This document shows positions 18,869 to 28,672 of a stretch of DNA of 64,000 nt, piece after piece (the stretch's first letter is position 1; every line of letters begins with the position of its first letter). The translations under genes and the position numbers were made by a program. The notes below the pieces were generated by a model, which saw nothing but the letters and a program-made list of their open reading frames with translations, did no database searches and had not been told where the DNA came from. This stretch comes from Bradyrhizobium sp. 186 (GTDB lineage: Bacteria; Pseudomonadota; Alphaproteobacteria; Rhizobiales; Xanthobacteraceae): the NCBI RefSeq assembly GCF_023101685.1, contig NZ_CP082164.1, forward strand, positions 8,866,001 to 8,930,000, read 5' to 3'.

Positions 18869-20056
18869 CTAGAGTCCCAGCATCGCCTTGGCGATGATGT
18901 TGCGCTGGATTTCGTCCGAGCCGCCGTAGATCGAGACTTTGCGGTTGTTGAAGTAGCTCGGCGCGATCTGCGCGGTCCAGTCCATCGCTTCATACGAAGA
19001 CTCAGGATGTTCGTTGTAGGGCGCAGCGAATGGCCCGATCATCTCCATCAAGAGTTCAGTCGCAGTCTGCTGGCTTTGTGAGCCCTTAATCTTAAGCATG
19101 GAAGACGCTGGATTTGGCTTACCCTTGCCGTGCTTGCCTTCGTCGCCGACAATGCGTAGTTGCGTGAGCTCCAGTGCCTTCAGCTCGATCTCGGCTAAGG
19201 CGAGCTTCTCCCGGAACGCGGGATCCTCAATCATAGGCCGGCCGCCACTTTTGACGTCAGAAGCCACATCCTTGATGCGCCGGATGCGCTCCTTGGAGAC
19301 GCCGACCCGTGCAATGCCAGTGCGCTCGTTGCCGAGCAGGAACTTTGCGTAGTCCCAGCCCTTGTTCTCATCGCCGATTAGGTTTTCGTATGGCACCTCG
19401 ACGTCGTCGAAGAAGATTTCGTTGACCTCATGGCCACCATCGATGGTCTGAATCGGACGCACCGTCACGCCCTTGGAATTCAAGCAGAACACGATGAAGG
19501 AGATGCCCATCTGCTTTTTGGCGCGGAGATCGGTGCGGCAGAGGCAGAAGATCATGTCGGCATGCTGCGCGAGCGTGGTCCAGGTCTTCTGGCCATTGAT
19601 AATCCACTTGTCGCCTCTGCGTTCGGCCTTGGTCGTGAGCGAGGCGAGGTCCGAGCCAGCGCCGGGTTCCGAAAAGCCCTGGCACCACCAATCATCCACG
19701 TTTGCGATGCGCGGTAGGTAATATTTTTTCTGCGCCTCATTACCGAAGGTGTAGATGACCGGGCCGACCATGCCCACGCCAAAGGCGAGCGGCGTCGGCG
19801 CCGGATACATCTGCAGTTCCTCCCTGAAGATGTAGTGCTGGACCGAGCTCCAGCCTGTGCCACCGTATTCCTTCGGCCAGGAACTAACGTTCCACCCCTT
19901 CTTGTTGAGGATGCGCCACCACCTAACCATTTCCTCCTTCGACACATTGCGACCTTCGATCATCTTGTGCCGCATCTGCGGCGATACATTGTTGCGCAGA
20001 AACTGCCGCACTTCCTGTCGGAAGGCTTGTTCTGCCTCGGTGAATACAAGATCCAT
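18869..20056 (-). CDS. Acyl-CoA dehydrogenase (FadE-like), first subunit-type gene
   Basis: 395 aa from the chosen start MDLVFTEAEQ, which has AGGAG 7 nt upstream; an earlier ATG at 20071 is less likely. It shows the family blocks WCQGFSEPGAGSDLASL, KWIINGQKTWTTLAQHAD, GNERTGIARVG and the C-terminal IYGGSDEIQRNIIAKAMLGL. It catalyses the first oxidation of a beta-oxidation-type cycle. With the next gene it may form a two-component enzyme; which subunit carries the catalytic base is not settled from sequence. The 5' leader to the nearest promoter is long, about 430 bp. Confidence 0.9.
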   Translation of the reverse strand: MDLVFTEAEQAFRQEVRQFLRNNVSPQMRHKMIEGRNVSKEEMVRWWRILNKKGWNVSSWPKEYGGTGWSSVQHYIFREELQMYPAPTPLAFGVGMVGPVIYTFGNEAQKKYYLPRIANVDDWWCQGFSEPGAGSDLASLTTKAERRGDKWIINGQKTWTTLAQHADMIFCLCRTDLRAKKQMGISFIVFCLNSKGVTVRPIQTIDGGHEVNEIFFDDVEVPYENLIGDENKGWDYAKFLLGNERTGIARVGVSKERIRRIKDVASDVKSGGRPMIEDPAFREKLALAEIELKALELTQLRIVGDEGKHGKGKPNPASSMLKIKGSQSQQTATELLMEMIGPFAAPYNEHPESSYEAMDWTAQIAPSYFNNRKVSIYGGSDEIQRNIIAKAMLGL

Positions 20057-20071
20057 CGGATTCTCCTGCAA

Positions 20072-20495
20072 CCGAATTAATTCGGTTCGCGCTAAGATGG
20101 TGAAACCCTCTCAATGCATGCCAAATAGGAAAAGGCCTCGACGTAAGGTGGAACCGAACGCAAAACGTATCGAGAGGGTTGTCGAGGGGCAAAGGATCCG
20201 CCTGTTTCCAGCGTCCTTGGGTGGCGATACCGAGCATTCGCCCTTCCTGGCCCCTGCGAACCCGTTAGATGCCCCATGTCCGCGTTCGACTTCTCGCTGT
20301 TCGATTTGTCCTAAAATGTGACTTGTCCCACTAGCGTCTTGCTCCCCATCAAGCGAGCGTCAAAGCTTGCGCAGCTATTCCCGCATTCTATCTCCGTCAG
20401 GAATCGGGCACCCTGGTTTACGGGAGCGAAGCATTGCTCATCCTGCGCTCCTAAATGCATTCAACCGTCCCTTCTCAATGTTGCCACGTCTCTGT
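20072..20495. other. Long leader upstream of acyl-CoA dehydrogenase operon
   Basis: 424 bp between the sigma-54 promoter at 20496-20511 and the first gene. No gene recognised; it could be an untranslated leader or hold further regulatory sites. Confidence 0.35.
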
Positions 20496-20624
20496 AGCAA
20501 CGCTCGTGCCAGCCGCGTTCGAGCGCTTTAAACCTCTGATTCGTTTTGAGAATGGCTCGTACCTCGTAAACAACGACCTCCGTTTTGAACCGAACAGAAA
20601 TGGTACGCTGTCAGAGATCGGACA
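20496..20624 (-). promoter_or_regulatory. NifA UAS plus sigma-54 promoter (acyl-CoA dehydrogenase operon)
   Basis: On the minus strand, TGGCACGAGCGTTGCT (20511 to 20496) matches the -24/-12 consensus TGGCACG-N4-TTGCT exactly. About 105 bp upstream, TGTCAGAGATCGGACA (20609-20624) is a perfect TGT-N10-ACA NifA upstream activator sequence. Orientation points to the acyl-CoA dehydrogenase pair. Confidence 0.8.
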
Positions 20625-21146
20625 ATCATCGAGAGTGGACCGTTGTTTCGATTGCCGCACAGCTGGCGGATCCAAATTTGCTAGCCTTCATTATCTCTCA
20701 GCTCGATGCGAATGGATGTGGACTAACGTTCGCCTGCCGTTCGAGCCCTGTGGTCATGAGAACGGACGGAGCAGAAGCCTCAGGTTTGCCGAAATGCTGG
20801 CGGACGCGCAGTTGAGGCGTTTTCGGCACGACGGCCCTGCGAGGACAGTCCAGAACGGCTTCCGACGCGCGCAGCTTGACGCTGCCATAGCCGACCTGTC
20901 AGCAGGTTCGACGAGCAGTCTGCCGCAATAGTTTGTCCTAAGCAGACCACCGCCATCATCATCCAGCCCAACGGTTCTTCGATCCGTTTGCTTATCAATG
21001 CTGATCCAACACCGGGCATGACCGTGAACGTGAGCAAGGACGGCGGAAGCATCGCTCGCCGTCTGCCCGAAACGTCAGATGTGTGGCAGGGATCGCGAGA
21101 CTCGAGCCAATCAGCAATGCTGGGGTCGCGCGCAGCGGCTGATGCA
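20625..21146. other. Intergenic, no gene recognised
   Basis: About 520 bp between the UAS and the enolase-superfamily gene end. Short open frames occur on both strands, but none resembles a known protein. Confidence 0.35.
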
Positions 21147-22280
21147 TCACCGCCTAGCAAATCGGGCCAGCGCCTTCTGATCGATCTCGATGCCCAATCC
21201 CGACCCGTTAGGCACGGGGACGATGCCGCGAGTGTGCTCGATGGGCTCGGTGAAAATCGCCTGCCGGAGCGGGTTTTCGGTTCGGTCGAACTCCAGCAAG
21301 GGCGCCACGGATATGGGCGAGGACCGCGTGTGCGGCGGCAGAACGGCGAGCAAATGTAGCGAGGCGGCAATTGCAATCCCGGTGCCCCAAACATGCGGAT
21401 TGAAACGGACGCCGAACGCTTCTGCCATATCGGCGATCTTCTTGCATTCGGTCAAACCGCCGGCCGCGCAAATGTCCGGCTGCGCTATATCGAGCGCGCG
21501 CGAGACGAACACGTTACGGAACCCGAAGCGGGTGAACTCACATTCTCCGCCTGCGATCGGGATCGAAATTGCCCCTTTTACCGCGCGGTAGCCGGCTAGA
21601 TCCTCTGGCGGTACCGGCTCCTCAAACCAGCCGATATCGTGTTTCTCGATCATGCGCCCCAGACGGATCGCTGCGACGCTGTCATAGGCGTGGTTGGCAT
21701 CCACCATCAGCGACACAGTCGGCCCTACCGCCTCGCGCACGACGCGTGTCGCGGCCGCATCCTCCTCCACACCGAAGCCGACCTTGAGCTTCACCGCCGA
21801 GAATCCCTCCGCGACGTAGCGCGCTGCCTCCTCGGCTAGATACCGGCTCGGGTCTTCAGCTTTGCGTCGGTGGAGGCCAGTCGCGTAGGCGACGATGTGA
21901 CTCCGCTGCGCGCCGCCGAGCAGCTGATGCACGGGAACGCCGAAACACTTGCCCTTGACGTCCCAGAGCGCGATATCGATACCGCTCAACGCCTCTATCA
22001 CGACACCCTTCTGGCCGTGATCGCGCAGGCGCGCATAGATCATTTGCCAGAGATACTCTGTGCGCAGCGGATCCTCGCCAACTAGCCATGGCGCGACGCT
22101 CTCGACCACGGCGGCCGTCATCCCCGCCGGTCCGTAGCATTCGCCCCAGCCAACAAGACCCTGGTCGGTCTCGATTTCGACCAGCATCGCTGTACGCGTA
22201 TCGTACCAGCCACGCGCGGAGGCAAGAGGCTCCGACAGCGCGGCTTGAAGGATATGAGTGCGAACGCTCGTAATCTTCAT
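21147..22280 (-). CDS. Mandelate racemase/muconate lactonizing-type enzyme (enolase superfamily)
   Basis: 377 aa. Capping domain followed by a TIM barrel with the superfamily catalytic residues: KxK at 164-166 (AVKLKVGFG), metal ligands Asp194 (MVDANHAYD), Glu220 (WFEEPVPPED) and Glu246 (AGGECEFTRFG), and a general-base His296 in NPHVWGTG. The KxK plus His pair places it in the mandelate racemase subgroup, which includes acid-sugar dehydratases and racemases. The substrate cannot be read from sequence. A decayed copy of the NifA/sigma-54 promoter lies just upstream. Confidence 0.87.
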   Translation of the reverse strand: MKITSVRTHILQAALSEPLASARGWYDTRTAMLVEIETDQGLVGWGECYGPAGMTAAVVESVAPWLVGEDPLRTEYLWQMIYARLRDHGQKGVVIEALSGIDIALWDVKGKCFGVPVHQLLGGAQRSHIVAYATGLHRRKAEDPSRYLAEEAARYVAEGFSAVKLKVGFGVEEDAAATRVVREAVGPTVSLMVDANHAYDSVAAIRLGRMIEKHDIGWFEEPVPPEDLAGYRAVKGAISIPIAGGECEFTRFGFRNVFVSRALDIAQPDICAAGGLTECKKIADMAEAFGVRFNPHVWGTGIAIAASLHLLAVLPPHTRSSPISVAPLLEFDRTENPLRQAIFTEPIEHTRGIVPVPNGSGLGIEIDQKALARFARR

Positions 22281-22339
22281 CGGCTTTGCCTTGTTCCAGT
22301 CCTGCTGCGCCCCTCACTCAGAACAGTCGCTTCTAAATG

Positions 22340-22459
22340 GGTACCGGCCGTGCTGCGGCGTTCAAACGCATTAAGCTTTTGCTTTGACAATATTCGCACA
22401 TAGGAAACGATGATCGATGCATCGAAGGCCGGATCTTTTAAGCTGTCAGAAACCGGACA
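22340..22459 (-). promoter_or_regulatory. NifA UAS with degenerate sigma-54 promoter (enolase-superfamily gene)
   Basis: A perfect UAS, TGTCAGAAACCGGACA (22444-22459), nearly identical to those at 20.6 and 30.4 kb. At the expected distance the minus strand reads CAGCACGGCCGGTACC (22355 to 22340). This aligns with TGGCACGGCCGTTGCT but has lost the -24 GG and the -12 GC, so it looks like a mutated promoter. Confidence 0.55.
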
Positions 22460-23481
22460 AAATACCGGCCGTTCATGCATGAAGAGCGCCGGTATTCACC
22501 ATGGTGGCCAATGGCCGTCGTCCAGGCAGCGGCAGGGGAGCAGCGAAGCACTGCCTCTCGCTGTGCATCACCGGACACCCGCAAGTCCTAGATGCCTGAG
22601 TTGGAATCCCCGTTGAGCCGCGCGGTGCTCGTGGACACAATCATCGCCGCGGTAGTTAGTACCGGACGCCTTGAGAGCCTCAGCCCACATCTCCGGCTTC
22701 ATTGATGCGCATATCCGTATTGCGCAAGGACCGGTCCAGCTGCCATGGATCCTACAACGCGAAATACGAAGCCATGAAAAAAAGAGCGGTCGAATGCTAT
22801 CCTGCCATCATTTTGGGGTTTCATCTTTGAAGATGCTGTTCGCAGCCAAACCATCCCCATGGAAGGCTACTTCAAAGGTCATCATTTTCGCGCTTGGCGC
22901 CATATAAAGTCGTGAAGATGTGCCTTCTGGAGCGGGTCAGCGCACCTCTGCAAGATGATCTGTAGAGTTGGCGCGACAAAGCTCATACCCTCGAACAACT
23001 CGTAAAACGCGACCTCGTTGTTTTTGTCGAAACCACCAAACTCTATCTCGTGATTTTGTTGGGGAGCGATCAAGCTTTAAAGTTGGAGACGTGGGCGCCT
23101 TTGCTGATCTAGTCAGCGCGATCACGATAGACTTAAGGAAATCGGATCCTGTCTTTCCCCTTGCGGCGGCGGCATGATCATATACTTGCAGCAATGGGAC
23201 GTGCAGCGGATCAACTAGGATACTCATGTCTGTACTCCGTCCAGCTGTGACCTGCGAATAGTATTGCTGTACACCGTCAACAAGAATCGGGACACTACCT
23301 ACTCTGATAAGGAGTACATCTGATAGAAGGGCTATTACTATTTCGACGCGAACCGCGGCGCACGAGCTTCAGCCGAGGTTCAACGGACCAACAACGCCCC
23401 TTGGCCGACTTTATTGACCTTGATGCCAAGAACTGGTCACTTAGAACTTTCCTAACATCGAGCTCGTTTCAACGATTTCCA
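22460..23481. other. Gene-poor stretch with possible remnants
   Basis: About 1 kb. Minus-strand frames at 22882-23227 (beginning MSILVDPLHVPLLQVYDHAA, continued by a frameshift into FDKNNEVAFYELFEGMSFVA) may be a decayed small gene of unknown kind. A plus-strand LADFI-like stretch near 23405 may be a trace of an IS481 transposase. Neither is firm. Confidence 0.3.
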
Positions 23482-24544
23482 TTACCTCGCACCCGCCTTC
23501 TGCGCATATTTCCATGACGCTTTCGCGAGCGGCACGGTGCGCTTGGCAGCTTCGATCGCCTTGGCATTGGCGGCTGTGCCGTCTCGGATGCGGGCTGCGA
23601 TACCTTGGGTCATGCCGACTAAGCGAAAGAGATTATACGAAAAATACCAGTTCAAATCCGGCAGCTCGCTGCCCGTGTAGTCGCAATAGATTTGCGCGGC
23701 CTCGTCCATGCTAGGAATATTGAGCGCCTTCAGGTCGGCGGTCGCAAGCCCCGGCCTAATCCATTGCATCAACAGATAGGTAAAATCGGACATGGGATCG
23801 CCGAGCGTCGACAATTCCCAGTCGAGCACGGCGATCACGCGCGGCTGCCTTGCATGGAAGATAATGTTTTCGAGCCGATAGTGCCATGCACGATGGAGAT
23901 ACGCTTCTGCTCGGGGACCGTGATCGGCAGCCACTCGATCAGCTTTTGAACCTCCGGAATATGTTGCGTCTCCGAAGCGCGGTACTGCTTGGTCCAGCGA
24001 TCGACTTGGCGCGCGAAATAATTGCCAGCCTTTCCGAAGTCGGCAAGGCCGATCCTATCGGGATCAAACATGTGCAGCTTTGCGAGAGTCTCGATCTTGC
24101 TGCGGAAGATCTTCGGTCGCATCCCGGACGGCTGGCTCGGCAAGGTCGGATCCCAATAGACCCGCCCGTCCTCCATCGACATGATGTAGAAGGCCGAGCC
24201 AATGACAGCATCGTCAGTGCAGAGCGCAAATGCATGCGCGACCGGAAAGCCCTGATGGCCGAGCGCAGAGATGACACGGAACTCGCGATCCACCGCATGC
24301 GCCGACGGCAGCAATTTGCCGAACGGCTTTCTGCGCATGACGTAAGAGCGGCCGGGGCTTTCGAGTTTGTAGGTCGGATTGGATTGGATTGGCCTCCCTT
24401 AAACTGTAAGACGGTCAAGGGGCCGGCGTAGCCCTCGACATGCTCGCGCATCCAACAATCGAGGCGGGTCTCGTCGATGCGATGTCGCTCTTCGACGGGT
24501 TTCGTGCCCGAAAACTCCTCGTCATTCCCGACGCCATCGGCCAA
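23482..24544 (-). pseudogene. APH/ACAD10-type phosphotransferase, two frameshifts
   Basis: Three consecutive frames reconstruct a phosphotransferase of the aminoglycoside-phosphotransferase/ACAD10 N-domain type: VLQFKGGQSNP, then MRRKPFGKLLPSAHAVDREF, then NIIFHARQPRVIAVLDWELS and TLGDPMSDFTYLLMQW. Two lesions can be placed. Near 24390 the unit CCAAT is present three times where two would keep the frame (a 5-bp duplication). Near 23880 the catalytic HGDYRLEN codons read CATGGCACTATCGG, one G short. Family members sit in acyl-CoA degradation clusters and are thought to phosphorylate hydroxyacyl-CoAs. Inactive as written unless the lesions are sequencing errors. Confidence 0.85.
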
Positions 24545-25009
24545 TGTGACGCTCCTCGCACTTCTTGAAGCGTCCCGCGTGGCCGCTTCTTATTAATCAC
24601 CCGAACAGTTGCATACTTCCGAGGTTCCAGTCTGACAACGGGGCGGCACTGCTTTTCATCGGCTCATCCGTCAGACGCATGGTACGCGTCGAGGCTTAGT
24701 CGCGGCGGATAAAGCACACCTCTTGGACGCGCGGGCGCAAGCTCTGCGTCCCTCCGGTCGCTGATTCACAGGCTGGTTTGTCTTCAGACGCCAATTCAGC
24801 AGTAGTCCCTCGTTGTCGAACCTCTTGTGCGGACCTCAAGCCGCTGGGCTCGAGGAGAATTGAATGTTTGCGGCGGTGCGAACGGGCCGGAGCTAGCAGA
24901 CTTTTTTCTCTGCGCACAATACGATCCTGTCTCGCGTTGAAGGGGTGCGACCTTGCGCAATATTCCATTTTGTTGAACGACCAATAGTCGGACGGGGGGA
25001 ACGGAACAT
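24545..25009. other. Intergenic, nothing recognised
   Basis: About 465 bp. I found no UAS/sigma-54 pair and no credible gene. Confidence 0.3.
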
Positions 25010-25310
25010 CTCTCATTACCGACGGGAGCAGCCTTCAGATGATCTCCGCGTGATCACTGGCATCGTTCATCTTTTGAAACGTCGCTGCCGCCTGGCGCGC
25101 GCTACGGATACGCAAATTATCGACGCCACGCACGTCAAATGGCACCGCTTGCCAGCGAGCGGAACGATTGGGAGCGCAACCAGGTTATTGGCCGCTTGCG
25201 CGCAGGGACAGCAAGAAGATCCACGCAGTCGCAGATGCTGATGGGCCCGATCGCAATCCTGCTGACGTGGATGAGGCGCATGACTGCCGGTCGCTGAACG
25301 CTTTTGTTCA
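25010..25310 (+). pseudogene. IS5-family transposase remnant
   Basis: Plus-strand frames give DDLRVITGIVHLLKRRCR, then after a deletion TQIIDATHVKWHRLPASGT, then in shifted frames NQVIGRL and KKIHAVADADGPDRNPADVD. These match the order of N-terminal, first-Asp (IDSTHVK) and central blocks of IS5-family transposases, with an internal deletion and frameshifts. Confidence 0.65.
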
Positions 25311-26180
25311 CTTGGAAACCGAACGCCGTTCGCGCACCGAGCCCTCCTGAGAGACGGACGCTACCAGCGTGCCGTCACGCGTGAAGATCAAGCCGCGCGC
25401 AAGACCGCGTCCGCCTTGCGCGCTCGGCGACTCTTTCGCGTAAAGTAGCCACTCGTCGGCGCGAAACGGGCGATGAAACCATATTGCGTGATCGAGGCTC
25501 GCCGAGATCATGTGCCCGTCGAACAGAGTGCGGCCATAGCGCACCATTACCGCATCGAGCAGCGACAAATCTGAGGCATAGGCCAGCGCGCACATATGCA
25601 GCGCAGGATCATCGCGCAGCTTTGCTGCGGCTTTGATCCAAATATGAAAGCGGCCGTCGTCGATCTTCTGACCGACATAACGGCCAATCTCGACCGGACG
25701 CAATTCAATCGGTCGATCGAAGTCATAATAGCGCCGGATGAATTCCGGCATGTCAGGAAACATCGGCCGCTTGGATAGTTCCTCGGCGGTAAGCCCTTCT
25801 GGCGGCGGAACATCGGGCATGTCGTTTTGGTGGTCGAAGGCGCCTTGCTCGCCTGCATGAAAGGACACCATGATGGAAGAGATTGCCTTACCCGCCTGGA
25901 TCGCGGTGACGTTCCGTGTCGAATAGCTCTTACCATCGCGCAGCCGTTGGACCTGGTAGATGATCGGAACCTGCGGGTCACCGGCCTGAATAAAATAGCC
26001 ATGCAGCGAATGCGGCAGCCTGTCTTCGACGGTGCGACATGCCGCGACCATCGCTTGCCCTATCACCTGCCCGCCGAACACCCGCTGCGAGCGAGTGTTC
26101 GAATGTTTGCCGCGAAACAGGTTCACCTCGATCGGTTCAAGGTCGAAGATGGCGGATAGATCGATTGAGGTTTTTGACAT
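25308..26180 (-). CDS. Acyl-CoA thioesterase II (TesB-like), copy 1
   Basis: 290 aa from the chosen start MSKTSIDLSAIFDLEPIEVN. Double hot-dog TesB family: RVFGGQVIGQAMVAACRTV and LHGYFIQAGDPQVPIIYQV in the first half, ASLDHAIWFHRPFRADEWLL and GLARGLIFTRDGTLVASVSQEG in the second. It hydrolyses acyl-CoA to free acid and CoA. Longer starts exist in frame, but the alignment with the tandem copy and the family length favour this one. A perfect sigma-54 promoter and a TGT-N10-ACA site lie 250-350 bp upstream. Confidence 0.9.
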   Translation of the reverse strand: MSKTSIDLSAIFDLEPIEVNLFRGKHSNTRSQRVFGGQVIGQAMVAACRTVEDRLPHSLHGYFIQAGDPQVPIIYQVQRLRDGKSYSTRNVTAIQAGKAISSIMVSFHAGEQGAFDHQNDMPDVPPPEGLTAEELSKRPMFPDMPEFIRRYYDFDRPIELRPVEIGRYVGQKIDDGRFHIWIKAAAKLRDDPALHMCALAYASDLSLLDAVMVRYGRTLFDGHMISASLDHAIWFHRPFRADEWLLYAKESPSAQGGRGLARGLIFTRDGTLVASVSQEGSVRERRSVSK

Positions 26181-26433
26181 TGACGCACTTTCGTTCTTCT
26201 TCGGCATCATTCCCCGGCACGGCGGCCCAGTGACGAAGCCGAGCTCTCGAGATCTGGCATTCTTTCGCGCCACCCAGAGGGGTTCTTGTTTTTCGTCCAT
26301 CTTTTCGCAGCTAAGGACCCCCAACTGCGACTATGCTGAGTCTATTGACATTGATTTGGACAGATCGAGAAGTCCTAGTTGGACTCCTGCGACCGGGACT
26401 ACCGCGTCGACCATTTCCAATGATGCTCCCCCC

Positions 26434-26534
26434 AGCAATCACCGTGCCACGAGGGTATACTTGAACAGATGCGAAATCGATGTGCTCATCCCGCGCCGGC
26501 AATAACACTTGCGCTTACTGTCGGACTGCCAACA
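26434..26534 (-). promoter_or_regulatory. NifA UAS plus sigma-54 promoter (thioesterase copy 1)
   Basis: Minus-strand TGGCACGGTGATTGCT (26449 to 26434) is a perfect -24/-12 match. TGTCGGACTGCCAACA (26519-26534) is a TGT-N10-ACA site about 79 bp further upstream. Confidence 0.72.
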
Positions 26535-26662
26535 TAGACGTCAACCGGACACGGCCCGAACACGACAACGCACATGAAAGAGACATGAACGCATCTCGTG
26601 CCGGAGGATCGACGGCGCTGGGATCTTCGAAATTATCATCACGTCTATACTGACGTGAAGGC

Positions 26663-27511
26663 TCAGCGTCGCTCGCGAACCGAGCCTTCCTGGGCGACAG
26701 ACGCGACCAGCGTGCCGTCAGGCTTGAAGATTAAGCCGCGCACGAGACCGCGTCCGTCTTGCGCGCTCGGCGACTCTTTGGCGTAAAGTAGCCACTCGTC
26801 GGCCCGAAGCGGGCGGTGGAACCACATTGCGTGGTCGAGACTTGCAATCATCATCCGCTTGTCGAACAGTGGGCGCTCGTAGCGCGCCGTTACCGCATCG
26901 AGCAGCGAGTAATCGGAGGCATAGGCCAGCGCACACATATGCAGCGCTGGATCGTCGCGCAACCTCGCTGCGGCCTTGATCCAGATATGAACGCGACCGT
27001 CATCAATTTTCTGACCGACATAACGGCCGATCTCGACCGGGCGCAACTCTATCGCGTAATAGCGGCGGATGAACTCCGTCGTTTCGCAATACATCGGCTG
27101 CTTAGGCAGTTTCCCCGCCATGAGCTTTTCCGGCAGCGGCACTCGGGGCATCTTGTCCTGGTGGTGAAAGGCGCTCTCCTCCCCGGCATGGAACGATACC
27201 ACGATCGAGAAGATTGCGTTGCCATGCTGGATTGCGGTGACGCGGCGCGTCGAATAGCTCTTGCCCTCACGCAACCGTTCGACCTGGTAAATGATCGGCA
27301 CCTGGGGGTCGCCGGGCCGGATGAAATAGCCGTGCAGCGAGTTCGGTAGCCGACCCTCGACCGTGCGGCATGCCCCAATCATCGCCTGCCCGATCACCTG
27401 GCCGCCAAACACGCGTTGCGCGTTGGTGTTCGGACTCTTGCCACGAAATAGGTTCGTTTCGATCGGTTCCACGTCGAAGATAGCGAGCAGGTCGATCAGG
27501 CTTTCGGACAT
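26663..27511 (-). CDS. Acyl-CoA thioesterase II (TesB-like), copy 2
   Basis: 282 aa from MSESLIDLLAIFDVEPIETN. Tandem paralogue of the neighbouring TesB gene, sharing RVFGGQVIGQAMIGACRTVE, LHGYFIRPGDPQVPIIYQVE, GRYVGQKIDDGRVHIWIKAA and FHRPLRADEWLLYAKESPSA. A much longer in-frame reading (to 28138) adds about 200 residues with no family similarity and is rejected. Upstream sequence is also homologous between the copies and carries its own sigma-54 promoter, so the gene was duplicated together with its control region. Confidence 0.9.
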   Translation of the reverse strand: MSESLIDLLAIFDVEPIETNLFRGKSPNTNAQRVFGGQVIGQAMIGACRTVEGRLPNSLHGYFIRPGDPQVPIIYQVERLREGKSYSTRRVTAIQHGNAIFSIVVSFHAGEESAFHHQDKMPRVPLPEKLMAGKLPKQPMYCETTEFIRRYYAIELRPVEIGRYVGQKIDDGRVHIWIKAAARLRDDPALHMCALAYASDYSLLDAVTARYERPLFDKRMMIASLDHAMWFHRPLRADEWLLYAKESPSAQDGRGLVRGLIFKPDGTLVASVAQEGSVRERR

Positions 27512-27738
27512 TGATGTGCTTTCGGTTTTCTTTGGCATCATTCCCGGGCATGGCACACAGCCGTGAACCAAAAAATTTCGAGATTTCAGGGCGTTCTTTC
27601 GAACCGCACAATGCAAACGCAAATTTGCGGGACGGCACGCGACAGTGCAACTGTCTATGGTATTGAGTTGGATAGATCGAGACCTTCTCATGAACTCCGG
27701 GCTGTCGGCATTTCGCAACGATGCTTTACGCTCGCTAC

Positions 27739-27845
27739 AGCAATCGGCGTGCCATAAAACGCTGTGCATGCCAGAGGAGATGCAAATCCATCTACTTTGT
27801 GCCGCGCCGACGAAATACTTACACCCTAGCGTCGCGCTCCGAACA
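27739..27845 (-). promoter_or_regulatory. Sigma-54 promoter with near-consensus NifA UAS (thioesterase copy 2)
   Basis: Minus-strand TGGCACGCCGATTGCT (27754 to 27739) matches the -24/-12 consensus. CGTCGCGCTCCGAACA (27830-27845) sits at about the same place as the UAS of copy 1 but has CGT instead of TGT. Confidence 0.65.
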
Positions 27846-28672
27846 TAGATATGAAACCGGACACGGCTGAGCACGACAACGACGCGAAGGACACCCGTCG
27901 CCTCGCCGAACGTTTGGCGATGACGGTCCTTCGAAATTATCTCACAGGTGACGCTTCGTATTAGATTCGACGTCCCTTGCACTTTCGCAATTAGAACAAA
28001 GAAACGCGTCCGCGCTGTCATGCGCAGAAATAAGCCTACAGCGGCCTCTAATCTCGCAAGCCCTTCTGCCCCCTGCGTCTCCAAGGCAGTCCGGGAAAGG
28101 AGCTTCGAGGTCGATCGTTGCAATGGATCGCCTTCCATCCGGCTTCTCCGCTGGGCGAGCTGTTGCCCAGCTGACGAGCGCTATGGTCTACTCATCCTCC
28201 GCGCCAAAGGTGCGCGCGCTAGCTGGCGCCACCCGCGGTTTGCATCTGGCAACGGCTGCGCAGCGCGGCCAGCAAGGTCAGTGTTGCGACAACGCGCTCG
28301 GCGGAAGCTCCATCCTCGATGGCCGGCGCGGCTCTTCTCCTACGACGCTCACACCGCTAGCCCGCTCTGAAGCAGTACTGCAGTACACTCGCAGCACGCC
28401 CGCCGTAAAATATGAGTAGTAGATAGCCGCTCACATCTCACTTTCCGCGGCTTGGCGGACCACCAAGCGCGGCCGGTCGTTCAGGCGGATCACCAGGCGG
28501 CAGCAGAGGGAACGGCTCTTTTCAGATTTGCGCCTTCGCCTTGCGGGATCGTGATTGGGGCAAAGCAACGCTGGCACCAAGCGCCGCCTCGCCATACCGG
28601 CAGGCGTCGATTCCCGGGCGCTAAGGCCCGCACGGGCGTCGCCGATTCCGTTGGCATCTTCACCTAGACAGC
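27846..28672. other. Gene-poor stretch
   Basis: About 830 bp. Open frames on both strands between 28120 and 28660 have no recognisable domain. The minus strand near 28565-28580 reads TGGTGCCAGCGTTGCT, a weak sigma-54-like match without an upstream site. Confidence 0.3.

Noticed and set aside
26663..28138. 491-codon reading of thioesterase copy 2
   Set aside because: The extra 200 N-terminal residues have no TesB similarity and would span the sigma-54 promoter; the family start at 27511 fits.
28562..28580. Sigma-54-like TGGTGCCAGCGTTGCT on the minus strand
   Set aside because: Poor -24 region, no upstream activator site and no gene downstream.
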